Assembly (NCBI GenBank): GCA_003531665.1 | Contig: DQFC01000001.1 | Location: forward strand, 8,567-50,117 | DNA length: 41,551 nucleotides | Source of the DNA: Candidatus Collierbacteria bacterium | GTDB lineage: Bacteria; Patescibacteriota; Microgenomatia; UBA1400; MFAQ01 | Direction of reading: 5' to 3' | Part shown: piece by piece, positions 1-8,804 of the stretch | Position numbering within the stretch: position 1 is the stretch's first letter | Layout of the letters: every line of letters starts with the position of its first letter | Notes under the pieces: generated by a model | Told to the model about the DNA's origin: nothing | The model's input: only the letters and a program-made list of their open reading frames with translations | The model's database searches: none | Translations under genes and position numbers: made by a program

Positions 1-1
1 G

Positions 2-3000
2 TTACCAGAGTCCAACTTGGCACAAACCCAACTTGATTCTTACAAACAATTTCTCGAAGAAGGCATCCGTGAATCACTACTCGAACTCAATCCCATCAGA
101 GACTTTACCGGCAAGGTCTTTGAGTTTGAATTTCTCAGCAACCGTGTGGGTCTTCCCAAATTTTCACCCAAACAAGCCATCGAAAAAGGCGTAACCTTCG
201 AGTCACCTCTTTGGGCTACCGTAAAGCTAACCAATCTTCACACCAAAGCTACTCAGCAACAGGAAATCTTCTTGGGTGATATCCCCATGATGACCTCTAT
301 AGGCACTTTCATCATCAATGGTGTCGAGCGTGTGGTGGTGAACCAGCTAGTCCGTTCTCCCGGTGCCTACTTCACTCGCGAATTCGATCCGCACTCCGGA
401 CGAGCCATGCATCAAGCCGAAGTTCGTCCCATGCGGGGATCCTGGCTAGAATTTATTGTTTCTCGAAATGACTACATTTCCGTACGTATCGATCGTCACC
501 GCAAGGTCTCGGCTACCACATTAGTTCGTGCTTTGGGCTATTCCAGCAACGAAGATATTTTGGCCCTTTTTGCCGATGTAGATACCGACAAAGAGCACCG
601 TTATATTGCCTCCACTTTGTTAAAGGATAACAGCACCACTACTGAAGAAGCTATTTTGGACTTTTACCAAAAAGTTAGGCCTGGTGAACCGGCCGTTTTG
701 GAAAACGCCAAAGCTCTTCTCCATCAAATGTTTTTTGACTCCCGCCGCTACAATCTCGGCTTGGTTGGACGTTACAAAATGAATCGCAAATTAGGTATCA
801 ATACTCCTATCGATAAACAACACGTTACACTATCTAATGACGACTTCATTGGATCCATCAAATACCTAATCGGTCTTCAAAACGGTCAGGGAAAAGTTGA
901 TGATATTGATCACTTGGCGAACCGCCGTCTTCGTTGTGTCGGGGAACTGGTGAACCAAACTTCTTTTAAGGCAGGCTTGCTCCGTCTTGAGCGTTCCATC
1001 AAAGAGAAAATGTCTCTCGCTAAACCAGATGAGCTACCCACTCCCGCAGCTTTTGTTAACCCTCGTCCAATAATTTCCGCCATTACAGAGTTCTTCCGAA
1101 GAAATAGACTTTCATCGATCCTCGATCAGGTCAATCCACTCTCGGAAGTGGACAACTTAAGACGTATCTCAGTTATGGGACCTGGCGGTATTACACGAGA
1201 ACGTGCCTCCTTCTCCATGCGTGACATTCACTCCTCTCAATATTCCAGAATTTGTCCGGTTAGATCTCCGGAAGGACCCAATATTGGTTTAGTTACTTAC
1301 CTGGCTCTTTACTCTCGCATCAACCCTTATGGTTTTCTCGAAGCCCCTTATCTTAAAGTCAACAAAATTGTGAAAGGTGGAAAGACCATTTTCAAAATTG
1401 GTGAAGATGTTGTCTATTTGGCCGCTGATGACGAAGAAGATGCCTACATCACTCATGCCGGTATCGAACGCGACGCTGATGTCATAACTCAAAAATGGGT
1501 GCCTGTTCGTTTCGGGGGTAAGTTTATTGAAGCAGACATTGACAAGGTTCAGTACATAGACGTAATCCCAAGACAGGTAGTAGGAACTTCTGCCGCATTA
1601 ATTCCTTTTATCCAACAAGACGAAGGTACTCGTGCTCTGATGGGAACTCATCATCTTACACAGGCTCTACCGTTGGTCAAGCCGGCAGCTCCGATAGTAG
1701 GAACAGGCATGGAGGCAGTCACTGCCATGGGGATGGGCTGGGTCGTTTCTTCAGCCTTTGATGGTGAAGTGATTTCTGTCGACGGCAATCATATTAGCCT
1801 TAAACTTTCCGGAAAAGAGTCGGATATAGCCGCAAGGATTTCTCCTTATGATTATGGTTTTGTAGAATATTCAAAAAACATTGTTACCTATAACCTCCGT
1901 AAGTACCACAATTCTTCCCAAGATACTTGTTACAACCAACATCCGTTGGTAGAGGTTGGAGATAAAATTAAGAAAGGAGATATTATTATCAACGGACCGG
2001 CATCGGAAAACGGAGAACTTGCTTTGGGTCAAAATCTTCTGATTGCTTATGCCGCCTTTGAAGGCCTTGGTTATGAGGATGCGATCGTAGTTTCCGATCG
2101 TTGTGTTCGCGAAGACTTGCTGTCTTCCGTTCACATTCACGAGCACGCTTGTGATGTCATGGATACCAAACTCGGAGCCGAAGAATTGACTCGAGATATC
2201 CCAAATGTTTCCGAAGTGGATCTAAAAAATCTAGGTCAAGATGGAATCGTGGCGATTGGTTCGGTGGTCGGACCCAATGATATCTTGATCGGGAAGATCG
2301 CTCCCAAGGGTGAGACAGAGCTTACCGCAGAAGAAAGACTCCTAAGGGCAATTTTTGGAGAAAAAGCTCGCGAAGTCCGCGATACTTCTCTCCGCATGCC
2401 TCACGGAGAGCAGGGTGTGGTGGTGTCAGTGAGAACTCTCAGTCGAGAAGATGGAGATGAGCTTGATGCTGGTGTTATTCAACAAATAAAAATCAAAGTT
2501 GCACAACTAAGAAAAATCACCGTTGGTGATAAAGTTGCCGGTCGCCACGGAAACAAAGGGGTTATTTCCAAAATTGTTTCCGACGCAGACATGCCTCATC
2601 TCGCTGATGGTCGACCCGTAGACATTATCATCTCGCCTCTCTCGGTCCTAGCTCGTATGAACTTGGGACAGCTCTTGGAAGCTCAGCTGGCTTTTGCTGG
2701 TGAGAAGCTCGGACGACGTTTTTCTGTTCCGGTATTCGAGAAAGTTTCAGAAGACCAGATTACCGAGGTACTTAGGGAAGCCGGTTTGCCTGTAACAGGA
2801 AAATCACAGCTCTATGATGGTCGTACCGGAGAACCTTTTGCTCAGGAAACCGCCGTCGGTGTCGGCTATATTATTAAGCTCAACCACATGGTTGAGGACA
2901 AGACCCATGCTCGCTCTATCGGACCTTACTCCTTGGTCACTCAGCAACCTCTCGGGGGCAAGGCTCAGATGGGTGGTCAACGTTTGGGAGAGATGGAAGT

Positions 3001-3403
3001 TTGGGCCCTCGAAGCTCACAAAGCCGCCTATTCTCTCCAAGAGATGCTTACCCTTAAGTCCGATGATGTCGTCGGACGGTCCAAGGCTTTCGAGGCCATC
3101 GTCAAAGGTGAGACCATTCCCATGTCCTCCATTCCCGAGTCATTCAAGGTATTGGTAAAGGAACTCAATTCGCTTTGTCTGGCCGTAGTACCCACAGGTC
3201 AAGTTGTAGCCGCTGTCGAGGAACAGATGCCTGTCAAACCTGATATCGCCGCCGAAATCGCTGAGGCTACAAGCATGTCAGACGAACTCAAAGCATCCAC
3301 CTTCGAGGAAGAAACGGACGAGTCCGGTGAAGAAGTCGTCGATGAGATTAGTGAGGAATCAGCCGAAGCCGGAGACCCAACCCCGGATTTAGAAAATCAG
3401 TAA
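2..3403 (+). CDS. rpoB: DNA-directed RNA polymerase subunit beta (5' partial)
   Basis: Catalytic beta subunit of RNA polymerase. The frame is open to the window edge, and codons 2-16 (L-P-E-S-N) continue the usual RpoB N-terminus, so the TTG at 17 is probably internal and the true start lies upstream. Numbering from codon 17: fork/rifampicin region at residues 359-390 (LSSILDQ.NPLSE), RDIHSSQYSRICP then SPEGPNIGL, K839 in KVAGRHGNKG, and C-terminal PLGGKAQMGGQR with EVWALEAHKAA. It is shorter than the E. coli subunit (1342 aa), lacks the large lineage-specific insertions, and ends in an acidic Glu/Asp tail. The rifampicin pocket has unusual residues (see findings). It is followed 22 nt later by rpoC, presumably in the same transcript. 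Confidence 0.98.
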   Translation, partial: LPESNLAQTQLDSYKQFLEEGIRESLLELNPIRDFTGKVFEFEFLSNRVGLPKFSPKQAIEKGVTFESPLWATVKLTNLHTKATQQQEIFLGDIPMMTSIGTFIINGVERVVVNQLVRSPGAYFTREFDPHSGRAMHQAEVRPMRGSWLEFIVSRNDYISVRIDRHRKVSATTLVRALGYSSNEDILALFADVDTDKEHRYIASTLLKDNSTTTEEAILDFYQKVRPGEPAVLENAKALLHQMFFDSRRYNLGLVGRYKMNRKLGINTPIDKQHVTLSNDDFIGSIKYLIGLQNGQGKVDDIDHLANRRLRCVGELVNQTSFKAGLLRLERSIKEKMSLAKPDELPTPAAFVNPRPIISAITEFFRRNRLSSILDQVNPLSEVDNLRRISVMGPGGITRERASFSMRDIHSSQYSRICPVRSPEGPNIGLVTYLALYSRINPYGFLEAPYLKVNKIVKGGKTIFKIGEDVVYLAADDEEDAYITHAGIERDADVITQKWVPVRFGGKFIEADIDKVQYIDVIPRQVVGTSAALIPFIQQDEGTRALMGTHHLTQALPLVKPAAPIVGTGMEAVTAMGMGWVVSSAFDGEVISVDGNHISLKLSGKESDIAARISPYDYGFVEYSKNIVTYNLRKYHNSSQDTCYNQHPLVEVGDKIKKGDIIINGPASENGELALGQNLLIAYAAFEGLGYEDAIVVSDRCVREDLLSSVHIHEHACDVMDTKLGAEELTRDIPNVSEVDLKNLGQDGIVAIGSVVGPNDILIGKIAPKGETELTAEERLLRAIFGEKAREVRDTSLRMPHGEQGVVVSVRTLSREDGDELDAGVIQQIKIKVAQLRKITVGDKVAGRHGNKGVISKIVSDADMPHLADGRPVDIIISPLSVLARMNLGQLLEAQLAFAGEKLGRRFSVPVFEKVSEDQITEVLREAGLPVTGKSQLYDGRTGEPFAQETAVGVGYIIKLNHMVEDKTHARSIGPYSLVTQQPLGGKAQMGGQRLGEMEVWALEAHKAAYSLQEMLTLKSDDVVGRSKAFEAIVKGETIPMSSIPESFKVLVKELNSLCLAVVPTGQVVAAVEEQMPVKPDIAAEIAEATSMSDELKASTFEEETDESGEEVVDEISEESAEAGDPTPDLENQ

Positions 3404-3425
3404 TTAAAGTAAACCTAACAAAAAC

Positions 3426-6400
3426 ATGAATAATATTGTCGACTTCTCAGGTTTGCAGATCAGACTCGCTAGTCCGGAGGATATCCGTAGCTGGTCGTAC
3501 GGTCTCGTCACCAAGCCGGAAACAATTAATTACAGAACCCAAAAACCCGAAAAAGATGGTTTGTTTTGTGAAAGAATTTTTGGACCCACCAAAGACTGGG
3601 AGTGTTACTGTGGTAAATATAAAAGAGTCCGTTTCAAAGGTATTGTCTGTGACAAGTGCGGCGTAGAGGTTACACTTAGCCGTGTCCGTCGTGAACGCAT
3701 GGGTCACATTGAGCTTTCCGCCCCAGTTGCTCACGTTTGGTTCTTCAAAGGCGCTCCGAGTAAACTTTCGCTTCTCCTGGATATTTCCCCGAAGGCTCTT
3801 ACATCGGTTATTTATTTTAGTAAATTCCTCATCATGTCCGTCAATGAAGAGGGTCGTGAAGCTGCCATTGCCAGCATCGAAACTCAAAAAGAGACCAAAT
3901 TGAGCGAGGTTCGCGTAAGTTTTGATAAACAGATTGAAGATATCAAGTTACAAGGCGAGAAAGAAGTTATCGATCTCAAAAAGAAAATTAAGGTCAAAGA
4001 TGAGCTCGAATTAAAAACGGAAGATCTTAAGGTTCAATACAAACAGAAAATTGCTTCCCTACGTGAACAAATGGTGGTCGAGATCGCTTTCACCGAGGAA
4101 ATTTACAGCAAGTTAGGTGTCCTTATCGAAAGAATCCAAACAAATTCTCTCGTATCCGATTCCGAATTTGCCAAATTGGAAGAATACAAGTTGACTGATT
4201 GGCTTGAAGCCGGCATGGGTTCCGAGGCTCTTCTTGATGCTCTAAAGAATGTAAATTTAGACGAGCTTGCGGCGAAACTAAAAGAAGATTTAAATAGTCC
4301 ATCGGAAGCCAAAAAGCTTAGAGCTACCAAGCGGTTACAAGTGGTTCGTGGTCTGGCAGATGCAAAGATCAAACCTGAATGGATGATTGTCAGAACACTT
4401 CCCGTTATTCCTCCGGATCTTCGTCCTATGGTTCAGCTGTCAGGCGGTCGTTTCGCCGCTTCGGACCTAAATGATCTTTATCGCAGGGTTATCAACCGTA
4501 ACAATCGTCTCAAGCACCTCATAGATCTTGGGGCTCCGGAGATTATTTTGAGAAATGAAAAGCGCATGCTTCAAGAAGCAGTCGATTCTTTAATCGACTC
4601 CTCTCAAGCTCGTTCTACTCGTCGATCTCGTACCGGAAAAACACTCAAGTCTCTCTCGGATATGCTTCGTGGTAAACAAGGGCGATTCCGTCAAAATCTT
4701 TTGGGCAAACGCGTGGATTACTCTGGCCGTTCAGTCATTGTTGTCGGTCCGGAACTCAAACTTAATCAATGTGGTCTCCCCAAAGACATGGCGCTAGAAA
4801 TGTTCAAGCCCTTTGTTTTGCACGAACTTATTAAGCAAGACATGGCTCCGAATGTCAAAGCTGCCAAAGCCCTTATTGAAAAACGTCAACCGGAAGTTTT
4901 CGACATTCTTGAAAAAATTACCAAAAAACACCCGGTACTTCTTAACCGTGCCCCCACGCTTCACAAGCTTTCTATTCAGGCTTTCTGGCCGGTATTGGTT
5001 GATGGTGCCGCCATTCGATTGCATCCTGTTGTTTGTGGCGGTTTCAATGCCGATTTCGATGGAGATCAAATGGCTGTGCATGTACCTCTTACCAAAAAAG
5101 CTATTATGGAAGCCAAGAAACATATGCTTCCCCAATACAACTTGGTCAAGCCATCTGCCGGTAACCCTGTTTCCATTCCTGATTCCAAAGAAATGGCCAT
5201 TGGAGTTTATTATCTTACTTCAATCGATGCCAAACTCTCTCCCTATAGTATGCCATTTTCTTCTCCTACCGAAGCAATCACCGCCTATGAAACCGGAGCT
5301 CTAAATCCTCGGCAGCCAATCAAAGTTCGTTTGGTGGCAGGCAGTTCCGAGCTAACCGAAACGACAGTCGGCCGCATCATCTTCAATCAGATTCTTCCTA
5401 AAGAGTGGAAATATATCAATCACAATCTTCCTCGTAAAGAAATTTCTGCCATGTTCCACAGAGCGATCAAGGAGCTCGATATAAAAAGGGTTGTCAGGCT
5501 CATCGATGGGGTCAAAAATATCGGTTTTGCCTACTCCACCATTTCCGGTCTCTCCTTTGCTATTTCCGACAACGAGATATATTCAGGAAAAGATGCCGTT
5601 ATCGAAGAAGGAAACATCAAGGCCGAAGAAATCGAGGGAAACTACAACTCTGGTTTGATAACTAATGAAGAAAGAAGGAAGCTTACCATTCAGATGTGGA
5701 TGGACACGGCAGAAGACTTGGCTGAAAGAACCTGGCAGGAATTTTCCGAGGATAATCCGGTTCGTTTGATTATTGACACCGGTATGGGTCGTATCACCAA
5801 GAACACCATTAAACAGCTTTCCGCCATGCGTGGTATCAACACGGATCCTTTGGGAAATTTGGTCGAACTACCCACCAAAGGCAATTTCCGTGAAGGCTTA
5901 AATATCTTCGAATACGTTTCTTCCATCCGAGGTTCCAGAAAAGGCCTCACCGACACCGCCCTCCGTACCGCCGATGCCGGTTATCTAACCCGCCGTTTAG
6001 TCGATGTTAGCCACGACGCCATTATTCGCGCCGAAGATTGTGGTACTGATGAATTTGTCACCATTTCTACGGATGATAGCCGAGGCAAAATCTTCGAAAA
6101 ACGCATCAACTCTCGTTTTGCCGCCAAGAAAGTTGTTTCTCCGGAAACTCACAAAGTATTGGTTGGAGCCGGTGATATTATTACCGAAGAAATCGCGGCA
6201 GAAATCGCCAGATCAGGAACTAAAGAAGTCGAAGTTCGTTCTCCGCTTACCTGCAAGATGCGCTTTGGTCTTTGCGTAAAATGCTACGGAAATAGCCTGG
6301 CCAGCAATTCTATCGCCGTCATTGGAGATCCTGTCGGTGTTACCGCCGCACAATCCATCGGAGAGCCGGGAACTCAGCTTACTATGCGTACCAAGCACTC

Positions 6401-7133
6401 CGGAGGTGTCGCGGGAGTCGATGTTACTCAAGGACTGCCTCGGGTTACTGAACTTTTCGAAGTCCGTCAACCAAAGCTAGTGGCTCCCATTTCGGAAGTA
6501 TCCGGCAAGGTTAAAGTAGTCGAAACTGACAACGGTAATTTAGTTACCGTCACCCCAACAGGCAAAAAAGACGATCGCAAAGAATATCTTATCCCTCTGG
6601 CCATGCCACTCAAGGTGGAAGATGGAGAAATGATTGCTGTTGGTACTCAGCTCGCCGCCGGTGGCGTTGATATCAAAGAACTTCTCAAGATCAAAGGCCT
6701 TAGGTCAGCTCAAAATTATCTTATTGGCGAAATCCAGGCAATTTATGAGTCCCAGGGAATAGGCATTCACGACAAGCACTTTGAGGTTATTGTTCGTAAG
6801 ATGTGTGATTATGTTCGTATCGACTCCTTAGGGGACACTAGTTTGGTTGCCGGGGATGTGATCAGTCGGGGTAGCTACGAAATGGCCAATGAGGCGATTA
6901 TTGCTCAAGGTGGAGAACCTGCAACCGCTACGAATCTCATTCTGGGAACAATCCGCGCAGCTCTGCATACCGACTCATGGCTATCTGCCGCCTCCTTCCA
7001 AGATACTACTAGTGTTCTTACCGATGCTGCCACACAAGGCAAGATTGACCATCTCGTAGGCATGAAAGAAAATGTTATCATCGGCCGGTTGGTTCCCACG
7101 AGCAAGTTGCGTGCCAGGATCGAGAATATCTGA
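3426..7133 (+). CDS. rpoC: DNA-directed RNA polymerase subunit beta'
   Basis: Largest RNA polymerase subunit, carrying the active-site Mg ligands. The N-terminal zinc site is C-x-C-x12-C-x2-C (CYCGKY...VCDKCG). The catalytic motif [12 protein letters not shown] is at residues 541-552, and the second zinc site ends in [14 protein letters not shown]. Trigger loop and bridge helix region: [16 protein letters not shown]. Residues about 140-235 form a charged, coiled-coil-like stretch with many Lys/Glu. At 1235 aa it is shorter than the E. coli protein (1407). It starts at ATG without a clear Shine-Dalgarno in the A-rich gap after rpoB. It stops at TGA, which shows that TGA is a real stop in this genome. 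Confidence 0.98.
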   Translation: MNNIVDFSGLQIRLASPEDIRSWSYGLVTKPETINYRTQKPEKDGLFCERIFGPTKDWECYCGKYKRVRFKGIVCDKCGVEVTLSRVRRERMGHIELSAPVAHVWFFKGAPSKLSLLLDISPKALTSVIYFSKFLIMSVNEEGREAAIASIETQKETKLSEVRVSFDKQIEDIKLQGEKEVIDLKKKIKVKDELELKTEDLKVQYKQKIASLREQMVVEIAFTEEIYSKLGVLIERIQTNSLVSDSEFAKLEEYKLTDWLEAGMGSEALLDALKNVNLDELAAKLKEDLNSPSEAKKLRATKRLQVVRGLADAKIKPEWMIVRTLPVIPPDLRPMVQLSGGRFAASDLNDLYRRVINRNNRLKHLIDLGAPEIILRNEKRMLQEAVDSLIDSSQARSTRRSRTGKTLKSLSDMLRGKQGRFRQNLLGKRVDYSGRSVIVVGPELKLNQCGLPKDMALEMFKPFVLHELIKQDMAPNVKAAKALIEKRQPEVFDILEKITKKHPVLLNRAPTLHKLSIQAFWPVLVDGAAIRLHPVVCGGFNADFDGDQMAVHVPLTKKAIMEAKKHMLPQYNLVKPSAGNPVSIPDSKEMAIGVYYLTSIDAKLSPYSMPFSSPTEAITAYETGALNPRQPIKVRLVAGSSELTETTVGRIIFNQILPKEWKYINHNLPRKEISAMFHRAIKELDIKRVVRLIDGVKNIGFAYSTISGLSFAISDNEIYSGKDAVIEEGNIKAEEIEGNYNSGLITNEERRKLTIQMWMDTAEDLAERTWQEFSEDNPVRLIIDTGMGRITKNTIKQLSAMRGINTDPLGNLVELPTKGNFREGLNIFEYVSSIRGSRKGLTDTALRTADAGYLTRRLVDVSHDAIIRAEDCGTDEFVTISTDDSRGKIFEKRINSRFAAKKVVSPETHKVLVGAGDIITEEIAAEIARSGTKEVEVRSPLTCKMRFGLCVKCYGNSLASNSIAVIGDPVGVTAAQSIGEPGTQLTMRTKHSGGVAGVDVTQGLPRVTELFEVRQPKLVAPISEVSGKVKVVETDNGNLVTVTPTGKKDDRKEYLIPLAMPLKVEDGEMIAVGTQLAAGGVDIKELLKIKGLRSAQNYLIGEIQAIYESQGIGIHDKHFEVIVRKMCDYVRIDSLGDTSLVAGDVISRGSYEMANEAIIAQGGEPATATNLILGTIRAALHTDSWLSAASFQDTTSVLTDAATQGKIDHLVGMKENVIIGRLVPTSKLRARIENI

Positions 7134-7139
7134 TAAAAT
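7131..7139 (+). promoter_or_regulatory. candidate extended -10 promoter for rpsL
   Basis: TGATAAAAT fits the extended -10 form TGnTAnAAT and overlaps the rpoC stop codon. The expected start of transcription lies only about 7 nt before the rpsL ATG. No convincing -35 box is present. It may add an extra transcript for rpsL-rpsG within the rpoBC operon. Confidence 0.35.
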
Positions 7140-7152
7140 ACACGAGCAAACT

Positions 7153-7575
7153 ATGCCTACAACCAACCAACTAATTAAACACGGCCGCATCAACAGCGCT
7201 CGAAAAATTAAAACCACTGCTCTCCGCAAGAGTTTTAATTCGATCAAACGCCACATGGTCACTACTCAGAGTCCTCAAAAGGCCGGTGTTTGCTTGCAAG
7301 TCAAAACCATGACTCCCAAGAAACCAAACTCCGCTCTTCGAAAGATTGCCCGTGTGCGCCTCAGTAACAAGCAAGAGGTCACTGCCTATATCATGGGGGA
7401 AGGTCACAACTTGGCTGAGCACAGTATCGTTCTTATCCGAGGTGGTCGTGTCCGTGATCTTCCTGGCGTTAAGTATCACATTGTTAGAGGTAAGTTAGAT
7501 ACTGGCGGTATCGAAAAGCGCCGCACCAGCCGTAGTAAATACGGTTCCAAACGCCCCTCACCAGCCAAAAAATAA
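7153..7575 (+). CDS. rpsL: 30S ribosomal protein S12
   Basis: Decoding-centre protein of the 30S subunit. The S12 signature [17 protein letters not shown] and the loop [10 protein letters not shown]...[14 protein letters not shown] are present, followed by SKYGSKRP. The open frame extends upstream into rpoC, but ATG 7153 ([12 protein letters not shown]) gives the family start. The 140-aa product is slightly longer than E. coli S12 because of extra N-terminal residues. R101 replaces the lysine of the GRVKDLPGV loop (E. coli/mycobacterial position 88), a change linked to streptomycin resistance elsewhere. It lies 19 nt after rpoC and 1 nt before rpsG. Confidence 0.97.
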   Translation: MPTTNQLIKHGRINSARKIKTTALRKSFNSIKRHMVTTQSPQKAGVCLQVKTMTPKKPNSALRKIARVRLSNKQEVTAYIMGEGHNLAEHSIVLIRGGRVRDLPGVKYHIVRGKLDTGGIEKRRTSRSKYGSKRPSPAKK

Positions 7576-7576
7576 T

Positions 7577-8053
7577 ATGAGATCAAAGAAAACCCCACCC
7601 AAAAAAATCCAATTCGATCCTATTTACGGTAGTCCATTAGTGGCCAAGCTAATCACTAGTGTCATGGAGGATGGCCGAAAGTCTGTTGCCGCCAAACAGG
7701 TCTACAAGGCGATTGATATCGTCGCCGAACAAACCAAGCAAGACGGAGTGGAATACCTCCATGCGTCTCTAGACAACATTAAGCCCACTATCGAAGTCCG
7801 TTCCCGCCGTGTCGGAGGAGCCTCTTACCAAGTTCCTACCCCTATTCGCCCGGAGCGTCGTGATTCCCTCGCCATTCGCTGGCTGATTAACGCCGCCAAG
7901 GCTCGCGGTGCCAATCCTTACCGCACTCTCGCCGACAAACTTGCCGCCGAGATCGTCGAGGCTCACGAGAATGCCGGTGCCGCCATCAAAAAGAAGCTTG
8001 ATACTCACAAAATGGCCGAAGCCAACAAGGCTTTCGCCCACTTCCGCTGGTAA
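7577..8053 (+). CDS. rpsG: 30S ribosomal protein S7
   Basis: Primary 16S rRNA 3'-domain binding protein that nucleates head assembly. Family motifs: GRKSVAAKQVYKAID, EVRSRRVGGASYQVP, RRDSLAIRWLI and the C-terminal HKMAEANKAFAHFRW. The 158-aa length matches the common short S7 form. It starts 1 nt after the rpsL stop, so the two are translationally close. In a standard str operon fusA would come next, but here fusA is displaced about 7 kb by the accessory block that begins at 8147. Confidence 0.97.
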   Translation: MRSKKTPPKKIQFDPIYGSPLVAKLITSVMEDGRKSVAAKQVYKAIDIVAEQTKQDGVEYLHASLDNIKPTIEVRSRRVGGASYQVPTPIRPERRDSLAIRWLINAAKARGANPYRTLADKLAAEIVEAHENAGAAIKKKLDTHKMAEANKAFAHFRW

Positions 8054-8146
8054 ATTGAATTGAGAATTCTCAAAAGCAATTTATTTCTCTCAGGGATTTT
8101 GTCCAAATATTCTTATCAAATCCTCTTTCATGTCAAAAATGGTTTG

Positions 8147-8155
8147 TGATATAAT
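8147..8155 (+). promoter_or_regulatory. extended -10 promoter of the DUF1361-like gene
   Basis: TGATATAAT is a perfect extended -10 element, followed by ACCCC. The -35 region is poor (TTCATG). It predicts a leader of about 45 nt before ATG 8208. The same TGATATAAT string recurs at 27282 and 33750. Confidence 0.6.
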
Positions 8156-8207
8156 ACCCCATAATCTTTAGTGTTCTTTCCAAATCTAATTCGAATAGGA
8201 GGCCAGG

Positions 8208-8774
8208 ATGGGTGTTTTTCAAGGTCATCAAATTCCGTCCCTTATTGGGACTGTCGCAATGGCTACGTTTTTCTTGATCCCCTTGATCTTCAAATGGCTG
8301 AATATCATGCCTAAGATTGGTCGGGGAATGAAGCTCTGGGATTACTTCTGGGTATACGTTTATGCCCTGTTGATCCCGAACTCCACCTATGCCTTCTTCG
8401 AGGTGCGACACCTGATCCTTAACGACAACGTTGCCGACACTCTCACTCTCTTGTCATATGTTGTTTTTGGAGGAATTTCGTTGATTGGTCTTTTGACCAC
8501 CATTTGGGGTATTCGGCTGGTGGTTGATTACTACTCCAAATCAAACATGGAAAGATTGGTGTATACATCATTTCTTTCAATAATTTGCAGTTTCGGGGCT
8601 GTAGCGGGTGTTCTTCAGTTTAACAGCGTCCCTTACATCCTATTCCCCCCCGCTTTAATCGTAGTTGTATTACACACAATGGGCCATCCATTTTATGTGG
8701 GAGTGGCTATCATCACGACCATCTTTCTCTTGACGCTTAATCTCTTCATGGATCTTTTTCTCAAACCCACCTAA
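8208..8774 (+). CDS. DUF1361-like integral membrane protein
   Basis: Polytopic membrane protein of unknown function, 188 aa with about six hydrophobic segments (roughly 12-30, 45-60, 80-105, 120-140, 143-160, 165-185). The segment LLIPNSTYAFFEVRHL, the following GI.LVVDYY and the later SFG..AGVLQFNS resemble the conserved blocks of DUF1361 proteins (typically LPN-x-PY...D..HL and SFGvylGRflR.NS), so family membership is likely but from memory only. It has a strong Shine-Dalgarno AGGAGG at 8197-8202, 5 nt before ATG. It has its own promoter and terminator and is unrelated to the flanking str operon genes. Confidence 0.75.
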   Translation: MGVFQGHQIPSLIGTVAMATFFLIPLIFKWLNIMPKIGRGMKLWDYFWVYVYALLIPNSTYAFFEVRHLILNDNVADTLTLLSYVVFGGISLIGLLTTIWGIRLVVDYYSKSNMERLVYTSFLSIICSFGAVAGVLQFNSVPYILFPPALIVVVLHTMGHPFYVGVAIITTIFLLTLNLFMDLFLKPT

Positions 8775-8788
8775 ACAGTGGGTTTTTT
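8763..8788 (+). terminator. intrinsic terminator after the DUF1361-like gene
   Basis: Perfect 8-bp stem AAACCCAC/GTGGGTTT with a 7-nt loop that contains the stop codon, followed by a run of T. It separates this gene from the convergent minus-strand gene ending at 8805. Confidence 0.85.
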
Positions 8789-8804
8789 GTTTCCTCTATT
8801 CTAA

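Noticed and set aside
2814..3158. Overlapping plus-strand open frame of 114 codons inside rpoB
   Set aside because: Out-of-frame shadow of a conserved coding region, without a ribosome binding site.
8060..8073. 14-bp palindrome TTGAGAATTCTCAA after rpsG
   Set aside because: A/T-rich and without a T-run, so not a terminator. It is too short and isolated to support an operator call.
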